Below, one piece after another: positions 43,584-52,278 of a DNA stretch of 64,000 bases. The stretch is taken from the NCBI RefSeq assembly GCF_014304815.1, contig NZ_CP047958.1, positions 1,054,001 to 1,118,000 on the forward strand, written 5' to 3'. A model generated the notes under the pieces. That model was not told where the DNA came from, did not search any database, and saw only the letters and a program-made list of their open reading frames with translations. This DNA comes from Synechococcus sp. MIT S9220. Its GTDB lineage: Bacteria; Cyanobacteriota; Cyanobacteriia; PCC-6307; Cyanobiaceae. Position numbers and translations under genes: made by a program. Each line of letters begins with the position of its first letter. Positions within the stretch are counted from its first letter, which is position 1.

Positions 43584-44711
43584 TCAGTTGAGGGATGCAA
43601 GGCAGCGACTGACATCCTCGTTGCTGATTTCGTCACTGATGATCACGTTGCCGATCCGGGTCGGCAGGACGAAACGCAGTCGCCCGTGACGGACCTTTTT
43701 ATCGCCTTGCAAGGTCCGCAGTGCAGCCTGCCGATCCAGGGACGGCCAGGCCACGGGTAAACCGGCCTTCTCGATGAGTTTCAGCTGGCGCTGTTGATCA
43801 GCTTCGCTCCAGAGACCTTTCTGAACGGCGAGGCGACCAACTGCCGCCATGCCGATCGCCACGGCTTCACCATGCAGCCAGGTTCCGTATCCCGTCAGGG
43901 TCTCCACCACATGTCCAAAGGTGTGGCCGTAATTGAGGATTGCGCGCTGGCCTCCTTCTCGTTCATCGTCGGCGACAACGGCAGCTTTGGCTTCCGCGGA
44001 AAGCACAAGGATGTCGTGCAGCAAGGTCGGATCCATGGCTGCAGGATTGGAGAGGTCTGAGGCTTCCTCAAGACGGCTGAAGAGGTCGGGGTCACCGATC
44101 ACTCCGTATTTGATCACCTCCGCCATGCCAGCGCGGAATTCCCTCACAGGGAGCGTGTTCAATGTCAAAGGATCAATCACCACCAAGCGTGGCTGGTGGA
44201 AGGCTCCGATCAGATTCTTTCCCTTTGGATGGTTCACACCGGTCTTGCCACCGATGGAGGCATCGACCATCGAGAGAAGAGTGGTCGGGACTTGGACGAT
44301 GCCAATGCCGCGCAGCCAGCATGCCGCTGCAAAGCCCGTCATGTCACCGACAACGCCACCTCCCAGCGCCAGCATCAGGGAGGTGCGTTCAAGACCCTCC
44401 CGCTGTGCCTTGTCGAGGATCAAGCTCAGTGTTTGCAGGGTTTTTCGTTCTTCACCCGCATCGATTTCCAGTAGCACGGGGTTGAAGCCTGCCGCTCTGA
44501 GTCCGCTCAGGCAGCTGTCGCCATATGGCCTGGCGACGTCAGGATTGCTGACCACAAGAATTTTGGTCCCTGACCGAATGGGTAGATCAGCCAGCGCAGA
44601 ACCGATGTCTTTCACCATCGAACGGCCGATGATCACGTCGTAGGGATTGCGCTCCAGGGACACCGTGATTGTTGTGCGTTCCTGCAAGTCAGCTGCCTGC
44701 ACTGTGCTCAT
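43584..44711 (-). CDS. aroB: 3-dehydroquinate synthase
   Basis: Second step of the shikimate pathway. 375 residues. NAD-binding [12 protein letters not shown] region, [38 protein letters not shown] and the metal ligands Glu in VIKYGVI (upstream AGMAE), His in LNYGHTFGH and His in [10 protein letters not shown]. Start at ATG; longer frames upstream are not typical. Zn or Co enzyme, cytosolic. Confidence 0.96.
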   Translation of the reverse strand: MSTVQAADLQERTTITVSLERNPYDVIIGRSMVKDIGSALADLPIRSGTKILVVSNPDVARPYGDSCLSGLRAAGFNPVLLEIDAGEERKTLQTLSLILDKAQREGLERTSLMLALGGGVVGDMTGFAAACWLRGIGIVQVPTTLLSMVDASIGGKTGVNHPKGKNLIGAFHQPRLVVIDPLTLNTLPVREFRAGMAEVIKYGVIGDPDLFSRLEEASDLSNPAAMDPTLLHDILVLSAEAKAAVVADDEREGGQRAILNYGHTFGHVVETLTGYGTWLHGEAVAIGMAAVGRLAVQKGLWSEADQQRQLKLIEKAGLPVAWPSLDRQAALRTLQGDKKVRHGRLRFVLPTRIGNVIISDEISNEDVSRCLASLN

Positions 44712-44788
44712 GGGCTGATGCTGCGGTTGCGATCCGCGGGGGATTCCATCGACTGACCTTATCCTCAGCCGCAAGCTCTTTGAGTTCG

Positions 44789-45685
44789 ATGAACCCTGCC
44801 TCCAGGCCAGATCGGCGTACAAGCCTCACCGCCTGGGCTTTTCTTGCGCCTGCACTCACGCTGTTGAGTCTTTCCGTGCTGATTCCTGCCGCAATGGCTC
44901 TGTTGATCAGCTTTACGCAGACAGGGCTTGATGTGTCAGAGCCGCTGAAGTTTATCGGCTTGGCCAATCTGCGCAGGCTCGCTGGTGATCCGATGTTCTA
45001 TCGGGTCTTAGGCACCACCCTCATTTACCTCGTGGGAGTGGTGCCTCCGATTGTTCTTGGTGCCCTGGCCTTGGCCGTTCTCGTCAATCGTGTCTTGCCT
45101 GGCATTCATTGGTTGAGAGCTGCGTTCTACACACCCGTGCTGGTGTCGATCGTCGTTGCAGCCATCGCCTTTCGTTGGCTCTATGCAGAGAACGGTCTGA
45201 TCAATGGCTGGCTTGAAGCCTTGATCGGATCAGGTTTCATTCCCATCGACTTCCTGACCAATCCGTTGCTGGCGCTGCCTGCCGTGATGCTTGTGACCCT
45301 TTGGAAAGGACTGGGGTACTACATGGTGATCTTTCTCGGAGGCCTTCAAGGGATTTCCAAGGAGCTGTATGAGGCTGCTGAACTCGATGGCAGTGAGGGC
45401 TGGAGGAAACATCTCGATATCACGCTTCCGCTGTTGCGTCCTTACGTGACTCTGGTTGCAGTTATCTCAGCCATTGCTGCCACCAAAGTTTTTGAGGAGG
45501 TTTTTCTGATGACACAGGGAGGTCCCGCCGACTCAACCAGGACCCTCGTTTATTACGTATATGACCAGGCTTTTGCAGAGCTTGAGATCAGCTATGCCTG
45601 CACTGTCGGTCTTGCCCTATTCCTGATTGTTTTGCTGCTGACGGCGATCAAGTTCGCCTTCAGTGAGGAACGCTCACTGATCTAG
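44789..45685 (+). CDS. Sugar ABC transporter permease (MalF type)
   Basis: 298 residues, six membrane helices, with the EAA loop [24 protein letters not shown] that contacts the ATPase. N-terminus ([33 protein letters not shown]) is MalF/UgpA-like. No partner permease, ATPase or binding protein adjoins, so the rest of the importer is elsewhere; compatible-solute (glucosylglycerol) importers of Synechococcus have such a permease, but the substrate is not proven. Confidence 0.85.
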   Translation: MNPASRPDRRTSLTAWAFLAPALTLLSLSVLIPAAMALLISFTQTGLDVSEPLKFIGLANLRRLAGDPMFYRVLGTTLIYLVGVVPPIVLGALALAVLVNRVLPGIHWLRAAFYTPVLVSIVVAAIAFRWLYAENGLINGWLEALIGSGFIPIDFLTNPLLALPAVMLVTLWKGLGYYMVIFLGGLQGISKELYEAAELDGSEGWRKHLDITLPLLRPYVTLVAVISAIAATKVFEEVFLMTQGGPADSTRTLVYYVYDQAFAELEISYACTVGLALFLIVLLLTAIKFAFSEERSLI

Positions 45686-45742
45686 GCCAGGTCCCTTCCA
45701 CGTCCCTGAGGGTTGGATGGCAAGCTTCAGAGGAGGACATCA

Positions 45743-46915
45743 GTGGCTATGGCCAGCGCTGCCGGGACAATTGGAGTTGTTGGGGGTGGTCAACTCGCAC
45801 TAATGCTCTGTGAAGCAGCGAAGTCGCGGGAGGTTGATGTGATCGTGCAGAGCGCATCTGGCCAGGATCCGGCGATGGCTGTCGCTCAGGAGCAGGTCTC
45901 AGGTGCACCAACTGATGTTGCTGCCACGGCTGAACTGTTGAAGCGCTGCCAGCACATCACCTTTGAGAATGAGTGGATACCCGTTGATGCCCTACGGGCA
46001 TTGGAACGTGATGGGGCGGTGTTTTCTCCTTCCCTTGTCAGTCTGCTGCCGCTTGTGAACAAGCTGTCTCAGCGCCGCATGCTGGATGATCTGGCGATTC
46101 CAAGTCCAGCCTGGATTGGGCTGGATGAGATCAACACCGACTCACCGGCTCTTCCCGCCGGCTGGACGTTTCCCGTCATGGCCAAAGCGGCCCATGGCGG
46201 GTACGACGGCAAGGGAACCTGCGTGATCCGTGATCTCAAGTCTCTTCGCAAGCTCTTGAGCAGCGTTTCCGTCGAGGATTGGCTGCTGGAGACCTGGGTG
46301 ACTTACGAGCGTGAGCTCGCTCTGGTCGTCAGTCGTGATCAGCAGGGACGAATCCGTAGCCTTCCACTGGTGGAAACGCATCAGAAGAGTCAGGTTTGTG
46401 ACTGGGTTCTTGCTCCTGCTCCAGCGGAGCAACTGCTGGAAGCCACCGCTTACAACATTGCAGCGTCCTTGCTCACAAGCCTCGATTACGTGGGTGTGAT
46501 GGCGCTGGAATTCTTTTACGGCCCTGCAGGTCTGATGGTGAATGAGATTGCGCCGCGGACGCACAATTCAGGTCACTTCTCGATTGAGGCGTGCAGCAGC
46601 AGTCAGTTTGATCAGCAGCTCTGCATTACTGCGGGTCTGCCGGTTCCGACAACCGGCCTTGTGGTGCCTGGCGCGATCATGGTGAATCTGCTTGGTCTGC
46701 GGTCTGAAGGCGTGGAATCCTTGGAGAAGCGGCTTGCTGCTCTGGAGGCCATCCCCAGCTCTCATCTGCATTGGTACGGCAAGAAAGAAAAGCCTGGAAG
46801 AAAGGTTGGTCATGTGACTGTGCTGCTTGACCAAGCCGATGCCGAAGCGCGTGGCCTGGAGGCTGAACGGCTTCTGAAGCAAATTCGTGAGATCTGGCCG
46901 AATCCCTTAAATTGA
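45743..46915 (+). CDS. purK: N5-carboxyaminoimidazole ribonucleotide synthase
   Basis: Carboxylates AIR with ATP and bicarbonate in purine synthesis. About 390 residues, ATP-grasp fold: GVVGGGQLALMLCEAAK, FPVMAKAAHGGYDGKG, EFFYGPAGLMVNEIAPRTHNSGHFSIEAC. The GTG at 45743 sits six bases behind AGGAGG, better spaced than the ATG two codons later. Followed at once by the 6S RNA gene. Confidence 0.95.
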   Translation: MAMASAAGTIGVVGGGQLALMLCEAAKSREVDVIVQSASGQDPAMAVAQEQVSGAPTDVAATAELLKRCQHITFENEWIPVDALRALERDGAVFSPSLVSLLPLVNKLSQRRMLDDLAIPSPAWIGLDEINTDSPALPAGWTFPVMAKAAHGGYDGKGTCVIRDLKSLRKLLSSVSVEDWLLETWVTYERELALVVSRDQQGRIRSLPLVETHQKSQVCDWVLAPAPAEQLLEATAYNIAASLLTSLDYVGVMALEFFYGPAGLMVNEIAPRTHNSGHFSIEACSSSQFDQQLCITAGLPVPTTGLVVPGAIMVNLLGLRSEGVESLEKRLAALEAIPSSHLHWYGKKEKPGRKVGHVTVLLDQADAEARGLEAERLLKQIREIWPNPLN

Positions 46916-46916
46916 G

Positions 46917-47100
46917 ATTGGACTACCTGGTTGGTGACAGCCTTTCTCTAGTGCTCTGATCTGACTCTCTTTCGACTTGGGGTGACTGTCGTGAAGGTGC
47001 CGTAAACCGGCCTTGCAGCCGGAAACGAATCCTCACTTTGTTGCCCCTTCTGGTAACTCCAGGTCGAACACTGGGGCTCGCACGGTCAGGTGGTCCACCC
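46917..47100 (+). ncRNA. ssaA: 6S RNA
   Basis: The 183-bp stretch after purK folds as a long rod: the ends pair as a 12-bp stem (UGGACUACCUGG with UCAGGUGGUCCA, one G-U or two), then GUG/CAC and AGCC/GGCU inner helices, leaving a central bubble that in 6S RNA mimics an open promoter and sequesters RNA polymerase. In cyanobacteria the 6S gene is known to lie behind purK, which fits exactly. The run ends near a T-tract at 47125. Ends are estimated to a few bases; the sequence centre (CCGGCCTTGCAGCCGG hairpin) is not shown to match a consensus. Confidence 0.8.
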
Positions 47101-47145
47101 ATTCCAAAACAAAGGTGCAGCAGCTTTTTTCAAGGTTCTGCATCT

Positions 47146-47520
47146 GTGAGCGATGTTGGTAGACCACTACCAAACACCACTACCCAAGCACTACTGAAAA
47201 CCAGTCGAGAATTTGGGATCAGTGTGTCAGGCGGAGCTGAAAAAGAACTCGAACGGATTGAGCGAGAGCTGGATTCCAGCCCGCCTGCAGGAAAGCCCCC
47301 GGTCAAGAGAGGCGGTCAATCCGGCTCACCTGATGAGCCCTCAAGAAACAACCACTTTGATGCTGTTGTTGTCGGAGCTGCACTGCTCGCAGCAATCGCG
47401 TTCATCACTTTGGTAGGTGAAAGCCTTAACCCGAAGCAGAAGACCCAGCTCACCGCTGCATCGATGGGTGGCGCCGCAGGACTGCTGGTCGGCTACGGCG
47501 TCGGGCGAATCAAACGCTGA
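47146..47520 (+). CDS. Small membrane protein behind 6S RNA
   Basis: 124 residues from GTG. A polar N-terminal half (EFGISVSGGAEKELERIERE, SSPPAGKPPVKRGGQS) leads to two membrane segments (FDAVVVGAALLAAIAFITLV and TAASMGGAAGLLVGYGVG) and a basic end. The frame is open upstream into the 6S RNA; that part has no coding character. Not recognised. Confidence 0.6.
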   Translation: MSDVGRPLPNTTTQALLKTSREFGISVSGGAEKELERIERELDSSPPAGKPPVKRGGQSGSPDEPSRNNHFDAVVVGAALLAAIAFITLVGESLNPKQKTQLTAASMGGAAGLLVGYGVGRIKR

Positions 47521-47566
47521 CCCACCTGGTCAGTGCAAGCCGGATGGGTGCCCCGAGTACGGGTGA

Positions 47567-47600
47567 GGCATCATGCGCGGACTCGTGCCTGATCCATGCT
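47567..47600. repeat. 34-bp perfect inverted repeat, copy 1 (leader)
   Basis: Identical over 34 bases to the reverse complement of 48923-48956. In both places it ends inside the start region of an exported-protein gene, so it is a shared 5' leader. Confidence 0.9.
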
Positions 47601-48033
47601 CCTCCGTTTTTCCATCGGACTGCTTGCTTCTGTTGTGGGCTGCTCTGTTATGCCTTCAATCGCACATGAGGGGAGAAATGGATCAAACATCTTTTACTTT
47701 GAATGCAAAGGCAGGAGAACACAGGGATCTGGTGTTGCAACAGGCTTCCCAATGAACTATCCAGTTCGTGTTCAATACAAATTGGATCTAGATGCGTCGA
47801 CCCTTACAGAGGTAGATATCGACACTGAACGGTTATCTGCTGGAAACGAGCCAATTGACATCAAAATCTATGGGAAAACACTTACTACAAAGTTCAGCAA
47901 TGACAGGCTGAATAAGGATTATGAGATTCAGATTCGTGGTGATGAGCGCCTGTTCTCGATAACTGTATTTCCGTCGAGTGGATTTGATCCTGACGCTTGG
48001 TATGGACAATGCCTCAATAGCAAATCTCTCTAA
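47596..48033 (+). CDS. Exported hypothetical protein with duplicated leader
   Basis: 145 residues. Signal peptide MLLRFSIGLLASVVGCSVM to ~SIAHEG; mature beta-like domain (FYFECKGRRTQGSG, VRVQYKLDLDASTLTEVDID, YEIQIRGDERLFSITVFPSS) with a Cys near each end. The ATG lies at the end of a 34-bp leader identical to that of the convergent gene 1.3 kb on. Function unknown. Confidence 0.65.
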   Translation: MLLRFSIGLLASVVGCSVMPSIAHEGRNGSNIFYFECKGRRTQGSGVATGFPMNYPVRVQYKLDLDASTLTEVDIDTERLSAGNEPIDIKIYGKTLTTKFSNDRLNKDYEIQIRGDERLFSITVFPSSGFDPDAWYGQCLNSKSL

Positions 48034-48221
48034 AGCATTGACCGACTTAGCAGAGGGGAATTGCGAGCCTCAATAGCCTGCCTGGTTTTAACAGGATGTT
48101 GACAACAAAAGGCCATGGCTTGGTGGCAGATGGAATGTAGCCCAGAGCACATAAGTTATGTAATGATTATTTGGCCTGCAGAGGAAATCACGATATATCT
48201 TCGTTAATTCAAAGGAGGATT

Positions 48222-48374
48222 ATGGAATTGCCCAAATACACCTTTGTGAATAAAGATGCTGGTTTGATTGAAGATTGGGTGAGACAGCGAATCAAAGACT
48301 TGCTTTTGAACAAGCGGTTTCAGGATGCTGACGCGCTTTATCGTGAGTTTGATGTTTGCGAAACTAGCGCATAG
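48222..48374 (+). CDS. 50-residue small protein
   Basis: A strong ribosome site (AAAGGAGG) stands just before the ATG, which decides the start. MELPKYTFVNKDAGLIEDWV, RQRIKDLLLNKRFQDADALY and REFDVCETSA: helical, charged, one Cys. Not recognised; likely real because of the ribosome site. Confidence 0.6.
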   Translation: MELPKYTFVNKDAGLIEDWVRQRIKDLLLNKRFQDADALYREFDVCETSA

Positions 48375-48400
48375 TCCTCGATGCCGAAGTCAGGCAAAAG

Positions 48401-48426
48401 AAGCCCCGCCGAAGACAGGGGGGCGG
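48401..48426. terminator. GC-rich hairpin, possible terminator
   Basis: Stem CCGCC/GGCGG between convergent small genes. On the minus strand it is followed by CTTCTTTT, so it could end transcripts of the exported protein gene at 48.6-48.9 kb; on the plus strand no T-run follows. Confidence 0.35.
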
Positions 48427-48600
48427 AGTTGATCTCTGCCGCTGGACGAGTATTAGCAAGATTTAATAGCAAGAAAATATATTTTTGAATATATGTTATT
48501 GGGGAGGGCTTATTGGAAGACCTTTGAATTTCGGCAGAATCCGCTTTGGATCGCAAAGCCTAACGACATTTCTCGGGAAAACAATGTAATCACTAAGCGC

Positions 48601-48927
48601 CTAAGACTGCATTCGTATTGACATGTCTCTATTTGGGAGATCGTAAATGTCTAGATAATACTGGCTCAAAAGTTCGTCAACAGCGCTAGGTTTTACGATA
48701 CCCTTCGCGACTAATTCACAATTGTAGATTGCAAGTGAAATAACACTGAATATGCCCAAGAATTCAGACACTTCCTTGTCGTTGGAGAATTCAGCCATGG
48801 TGTCTAAAAAGTTTTGATTGAACTCTGCCATCTCTCTATCGCTAGGCGCTCTTTCTTGCGCTCTCAAAGGCAATGAGGAGATAGCAACAGACAAGGTCAG
48901 CAATGCGATCGAAAGGCGGCGAAGCAT
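48601..48927 (-). CDS. Exported hypothetical protein with duplicated leader
   Basis: 108 residues. Signal peptide MLRRLSIALLTLSVAISSLP to LRAQ. Mature part helical: REMAEFNQNFLDTMAEFSND, FLGIFSVISLAIYNCELVAK, VDELLSQYYLDIYDLPN. The first residues resemble those of the convergent exported protein (MLxRxSIxLL), but the mature sequences do not. Shares the 34-bp leader. Not recognised. Confidence 0.65.
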   Translation of the reverse strand: MLRRLSIALLTLSVAISSLPLRAQERAPSDREMAEFNQNFLDTMAEFSNDKEVSEFLGIFSVISLAIYNCELVAKGIVKPSAVDELLSQYYLDIYDLPNRDMSIRMQS

Positions 48928-48956
48928 GGATCAGGCACGAGTCCGCGCATGATGCC
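48923..48956. repeat. 34-bp perfect inverted repeat, copy 2 (leader)
   Basis: Minus-strand copy of the leader at 47567-47600, ending in the ATG of the exported-protein gene just left of it. Confidence 0.9.
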
Positions 48957-49037
48957 GAGCTTTGCTTGGTTATGCCCGCTGCGTCAACGCTGATCTGGTC
49001 AAATGTCATCCCGGGCTGCTAACCCTGCCAGATGCGC

Positions 49038-49175
49038 TTAGAAGATTGGGGCCCGACCTTCATTGGGGACCTGGAAGCCTGACTCGTTGTCATCCGCTAT
49101 CTCTTCCAGCGAAATGACCTTCTCATTTTTTCCCTCTTCAGAGACACCCTCGAGTAGTGATGGCAATGGTGTCAA
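49038..49175 (-). CDS. Possible 45-residue acidic peptide or gene fragment
   Basis: TTG-started frame with protein-like acidic sequence (LLEGVSEEGKNEKVISLEEI, ADDNESGFQVPNEG). A TAA stands directly before the TTG and no ribosome site is seen, so it may be the tail of a broken gene rather than a gene of its own. Confidence 0.3.
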   Translation of the reverse strand: MTPLPSLLEGVSEEGKNEKVISLEEIADDNESGFQVPNEGRAPIF

Positions 49176-49204
49176 TTAGAAAGGAGGCCGTTGGTCCAAG
49201 GTAG

Positions 49205-49537
49205 TCACAGGGGCCGCTTATTGCTGTGCATTTTTAGAAGATGGCCGAGTATTGAGATATCAACATACCTTTGGTCATCAATGCTCATGTTTGTTTCACT
49301 CTCTGAGTGCCAGTCTTTATCCCATTTCCTCTTCTCCACCTTCTCTATCTGTGTGAGTCCATCTACTATCTCTTGTTCATTGTCTGCCATAGAAACAGCA
49401 GTGGCAAACCATTTCTCGGATGCCCTGTAATTCTTGACTGCTCTAACCTTTTCTGCAACTGCTTTGCCTGAGGCGTCTCTCTCGTTTAAGAGCAGCACTG
49501 CTAGGACAAACGAGCTCACCAAAAAGAAAGCAGTCAA
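49205..49537 (-). CDS. Small exported or membrane-anchored protein
   Basis: 110 residues. N-terminal hydrophobic segment MTAFFLVSSFVLAVLLL, then a charged helical part (EKVRAVKNYRASEKWFATAV, NEQEIVDGLTQIEKVEKRKW). Likely anchored by the first helix. Not recognised. Confidence 0.5.
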   Translation of the reverse strand: MTAFFLVSSFVLAVLLLNERDASGKAVAEKVRAVKNYRASEKWFATAVSMADNEQEIVDGLTQIEKVEKRKWDKDWHSESETNMSIDDQRYVDISILGHLLKMHSNKRPL

Positions 49538-49707
49538 ACTTTTTCAATCGATATAGAGGCATTTTAGATGCCTGTCATTTCTTGGAGGACATGAATCCTC
49601 TAAGTATTTTCTCTTAAGAGATTAGACCTAGGTAGTTTATTCCTCGACACAAATTAATTGACCATCGATGGAAAGTAGCTTATAGATCACTAACTCGGGA
49701 GCCAGGA

Positions 49708-49875
49708 ATGTATGAATCAATGCCAGTATCCGGCTCGTCTTCTATTACTGAAAGATGGGATGCACTTGAAGAATATTTTGTTTGCATAACTGAATGCGAT
49801 CTCAATGATGAAAACTGCATTACTAGCTGCCTGATGACTCATTTGAAAATCAATGACGGATCAGAAGCGGCATAG
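49708..49875 (+). CDS. 55-residue protein with twin CX3C motif
   Basis: ATG frame with four Cys in two CX3C pairs spaced by six residues (CITEC-DLNDEN-CITSC) in the middle, preceded by SSSITERWDALEEYFV and followed by LMTHLKINDGSEAA. Twin CX3C hairpins make disulfides or bind metal in small helical proteins such as mitochondrial Tim chaperones; relation is only by pattern. AT-rich. Not recognised. Confidence 0.45.
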   Translation: MYESMPVSGSSSITERWDALEEYFVCITECDLNDENCITSCLMTHLKINDGSEAA

Positions 49876-49899
49876 TCCAGTCTTTGCTCACAAGCTGGC

Positions 49900-50317
49900 T
49901 CAGTAATAGTCCACCCACAGCTCTCTGTCGGTCTTCAGCAGTGCAGGCTCACCGCCGGGCATCGGTCTGCCGTGATCGGCAAACGCGTGCTGATCTTTGC
50001 CCCAGGTGCTTGATGGATCTCTGTGAAACCGGTCACACCAATAGTCGTTCGGATCCGTGAGTCATCCGTCCATACCCCCCTTTCTTGCTCTTGAAAGAGG
50101 GATTCTCCGGGTCTTGCTCCTTGATCTGTCCCTTTCTCTCGCCATCAGCTGAGTGGTCGTTGGAGCAAGGCAAGAGGACGTTCTGAACCTGCTCCTGATC
50201 GTTTGCTGCAACAGCTCCGAGACGTGGCTTCTCCGGTTTTGTTGCACAAAGTGGTTGCCTTAAGCCAACCTTAAGGAGTCGCTTTCGTCTCCTTCTGGGT
50301 TCGGGCCCTGATGCCAT
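49900..50317 (-). pseudogene. Frameshifted small gene
   Basis: Two open frames on the same strand look like halves of one protein. The upstream one (LLPCSNDHSADGERKGQIKE, QDPENPSFKSKKGGYGRMT) runs out into an unlikely tail (HGSERLLV). The downstream one, with no start codon, begins near 50055 (DPNDYWCDRFHRDPSSTWGK, RPMPGGEPALLKTDRELWVD). A shift of one base near 50055 would join them into about 138 codons. Family unknown. Confidence 0.45.
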
Positions 50318-50495
50318 GGCCGCAATTATCCGCTTTGTATCCGGCCCGGAACCGCTATGGCGGCGATGCCTTGAGCGTTGCTGGGTCCTGGAATGCGACG
50401 TTGATCCGCTGATTCTTCAGGCTCGTTGGCTTCACCACCAAGGGCAGCATCACGATGCAACTGCCGTCGAAGAAGAGCTACACCCTGTGTTCTGA
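50316..50495 (+). CDS. Possible 59-residue protein
   Basis: ATG frame just before the lipoprotein gene: MAAIIRFVSGPEPLWRRCLE, VLECDVDPLILQARWLHHQG, ATAVEEELHPVF. Two Cys, one His-rich patch. No ribosome site is obvious. Starts 2 bp inside the edge of the divergent broken gene. Confidence 0.35.
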   Translation: MAAIIRFVSGPEPLWRRCLERCWVLECDVDPLILQARWLHHQGQHHDATAVEEELHPVF

Positions 50496-50507
50496 AACTT
50501 TGCGCTT

Positions 50508-50930
50508 GTGAGACGTCATCATTTGGCGGTCGCAATTGCTGTGCTGATTGTGGCTCCCTCCTGTTCGATGAATTACCCGTCAAGATCTGAAGCGGAGAGC
50601 GCTTGTCGTGAATGGCAGGCGCAGGAATCCAAGGTTGATTACGAGCGCGAGTTATTAGGTTTTGAAAAAAGAACAAAATTTGAACAAGAGAACCCCAGGC
50701 CAGATGCAGCTTTTTGGGACGATCAGATTATTGACTGGGAAAAGCAAAAATTAGCTTATGCTTCAAAGACGATTGTTGAGAGTGTTGCAATGAGTTCTCG
50801 CTACTGCCTGTTGGAGCAAGAAAATTCTCGGTTTTTAGGTTATGAAAATGACACGATCAAAAAAGGGACCTATCGGGATGAAGCGGGAAAAAAGGGCGAG
50901 TGGAGAGTTGTTAAATATTTTCGTTATTGA
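50508..50930 (+). CDS. Putative lipoprotein
   Basis: 140 residues. Signal peptide MRRHHLAVAIAVLIVAPSC with a Cys (APSCS) suited to lipid attachment, then a charged helical domain (ESACREWQAQESKVDYEREL, WDDQIIDWEKQKLAYASKT, SRYCLLEQENSRFLGYE) and a basic end. Not recognised; the two Cys REW/RYC may pair. Confidence 0.65.
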   Translation: MRRHHLAVAIAVLIVAPSCSMNYPSRSEAESACREWQAQESKVDYERELLGFEKRTKFEQENPRPDAAFWDDQIIDWEKQKLAYASKTIVESVAMSSRYCLLEQENSRFLGYENDTIKKGTYRDEAGKKGEWRVVKYFRY

Positions 50931-50970
50931 TACTTTTGCGATTCTCTTATGACGTTTTCAAGCGATGTTA

Positions 50971-51393
50971 TCAGCCTTTCCGCGGATCATTATTCGTTCT
51001 ATCATCGTGAATGACTTGCAAACCCTTTAAGTTAAGACGAGTCCCAACCGTTTCTTCGTCTTTTATCCAATAGCCTGTCTGAACAAAGATGAGTTTTGCC
51101 GTGATCTCGCTATCCATAGATAGCTTCTGATTTTTGAGCGTTTTGTAGTTTTGATCAACGATTTCAGGAGTTTTTTCTTCGTTCCAGGAAAATACTGCCT
51201 GATACCTATTCCCCTCGATTGAATGCCATGGTGCAGGATTGATTTTGCATGAATCAGGGTTGCCGGCTTTTGCCAATTGGTGCTGCAGCTCATCAGTCCT
51301 GTCGTCTTCTAGTCGTTGGACAAGCTCCTTGGGCAAAATTGCCGAATTGCCAGTGAGTGTCACAGGCTCTTTTGTGATCATTACTTGTCTCAT
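50971..51393 (-). CDS. Hypothetical protein
   Basis: 140 residues, polar, no export signal: VQRLEDDRTDELQHQLAKAG, NPAPWHSIEGNRYQAVFSWN, NQKLSMDSEITAKLIFVQTG. Possibly a truncated exported protein, since MRQVMITKEPVTLTGNSAI has no hydrophobic stretch but the gene just ahead has one in another frame. AT-rich. Not recognised. Confidence 0.5.
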   Translation of the reverse strand: MRQVMITKEPVTLTGNSAILPKELVQRLEDDRTDELQHQLAKAGNPDSCKINPAPWHSIEGNRYQAVFSWNEEKTPEIVDQNYKTLKNQKLSMDSEITAKLIFVQTGYWIKDEETVGTRLNLKGLQVIHDDRTNNDPRKG

Positions 51394-51670
51394 TGCAGGA
51401 CTCTCAGGTTTGATTCCGTTAATACCGTTGTTGAGAATGCTCGCATGCTTTGTTTCAGCCTATCGATTTGTTCCTTGATTTGAAATAAGTTCTCAGGCTT
51501 GCCTCCTTACTCACCAATGCCAGTGTTGTCATTAAGTACTTTATTGATTTTGAGCGGTATTGCTTCTTTATTTCTTGATGTCTGAGATCTTGAAATGACT
51601 GGTTGATTCATGTTTTCAGAAGGCCCCTAAGAAGTTTTCTTGTCTTGGGTGAGTCTGATTGACGGACAAC

Positions 51671-51946
51671 TTAAGGACTGCTCGTCTTGATGCGCTTCAG
51701 TAGTTCATCTTTGGCGAGTTGCGTTACGACAAATACTTCTTGCGCGCTCGTGCCTTTGCGCGCCAGCATTTTGAAGCCGCCTGTGACCGGTATTGAAACG
51801 CGTAACTGAAGGCCTGAGCTATGACCTCGCACCCTGGAAATCACGCCCGGAGTGATCGTCTGGATCTCCGGATCTCTGGCAAGAACCTTTAGCCAGGGGA
51901 TCAACCCCTCCACATAGGTGCTGTGCGTAATGACCAGGCGCCCCAC
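51671..51946 (-). CDS. DUF2103 protein
   Basis: 91 residues, GTG start. GRLVITHSTYVEGLIPWLKV, ITPGVISRVRGHSSGLQLRV, GGFKMLARKGTSAQEVFVVT: the DUF2103 (COG4031) family of small proteins suggested to bind metal or nucleic acid. Cytosolic. Divergent from the next gene with overlapping 5' ends if the latter's long start is used. Confidence 0.85.
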   Translation of the reverse strand: MGRLVITHSTYVEGLIPWLKVLARDPEIQTITPGVISRVRGHSSGLQLRVSIPVTGGFKMLARKGTSAQEVFVVTQLAKDELLKRIKTSSP

Positions 51947-51959
51947 AGAGAGTTGCTAC

Positions 51960-52253
51960 TTGCTGAACGTTGTGCTGGTCGAAGCTAGTGGATTTGGCTA
52001 CAGAGAAGAGAGAGATCTGCCAGCCATGCTCCGATCTGTCGACAGGCTGCTTTGTGAGGTGACCGGTCCTTTGCAGGACCGCTGCGGTCCCCAGGCCAGG
52101 GTTCTAACGGCGGAGGTTCACGGTGATGAAGTCCGTGGCTTGGCGTTTTGTCCTGGCAAGGTTCTTCGATACGTGTTGGCTGCTCGCAACAGGCGCATCA
52201 AAACAACGGAGATGCTTCGTTTGGCTCGCAGCAGCAGGCAGCCTGCTGCTTGA
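51960..52253 (+). CDS. Hypothetical protein
   Basis: 97 residues from TTG, or longer from 51930. LVEASGFGYREERDLPAMLR, SVDRLLCEVTGPLQDRCGPQ, VLTAEVHGDEVRGLAFCPGK. Balanced composition and core-like base use. The TTG start is preferred because upstream starts would overlap the DUF2103 gene. Not recognised. Confidence 0.55.
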   Translation: MLNVVLVEASGFGYREERDLPAMLRSVDRLLCEVTGPLQDRCGPQARVLTAEVHGDEVRGLAFCPGKVLRYVLAARNRRIKTTEMLRLARSSRQPAA

Positions 52254-52278
52254 ACACCAGCCTCATCAATGGCTTGAT

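Noticed and set aside
47038-47145. Open frame extending the 47146 gene upstream
   Set aside because: It runs through the 3' arm of the 6S RNA and lacks coding character; GTG 47146 is a better start.
49191-49430. 79-codon plus-strand frame antisense to the 49205-49537 gene
   Set aside because: Although an AAAGGAGG stands before it, its Ser/Cys-rich translation is the shadow of the opposite frame, which has better protein character.
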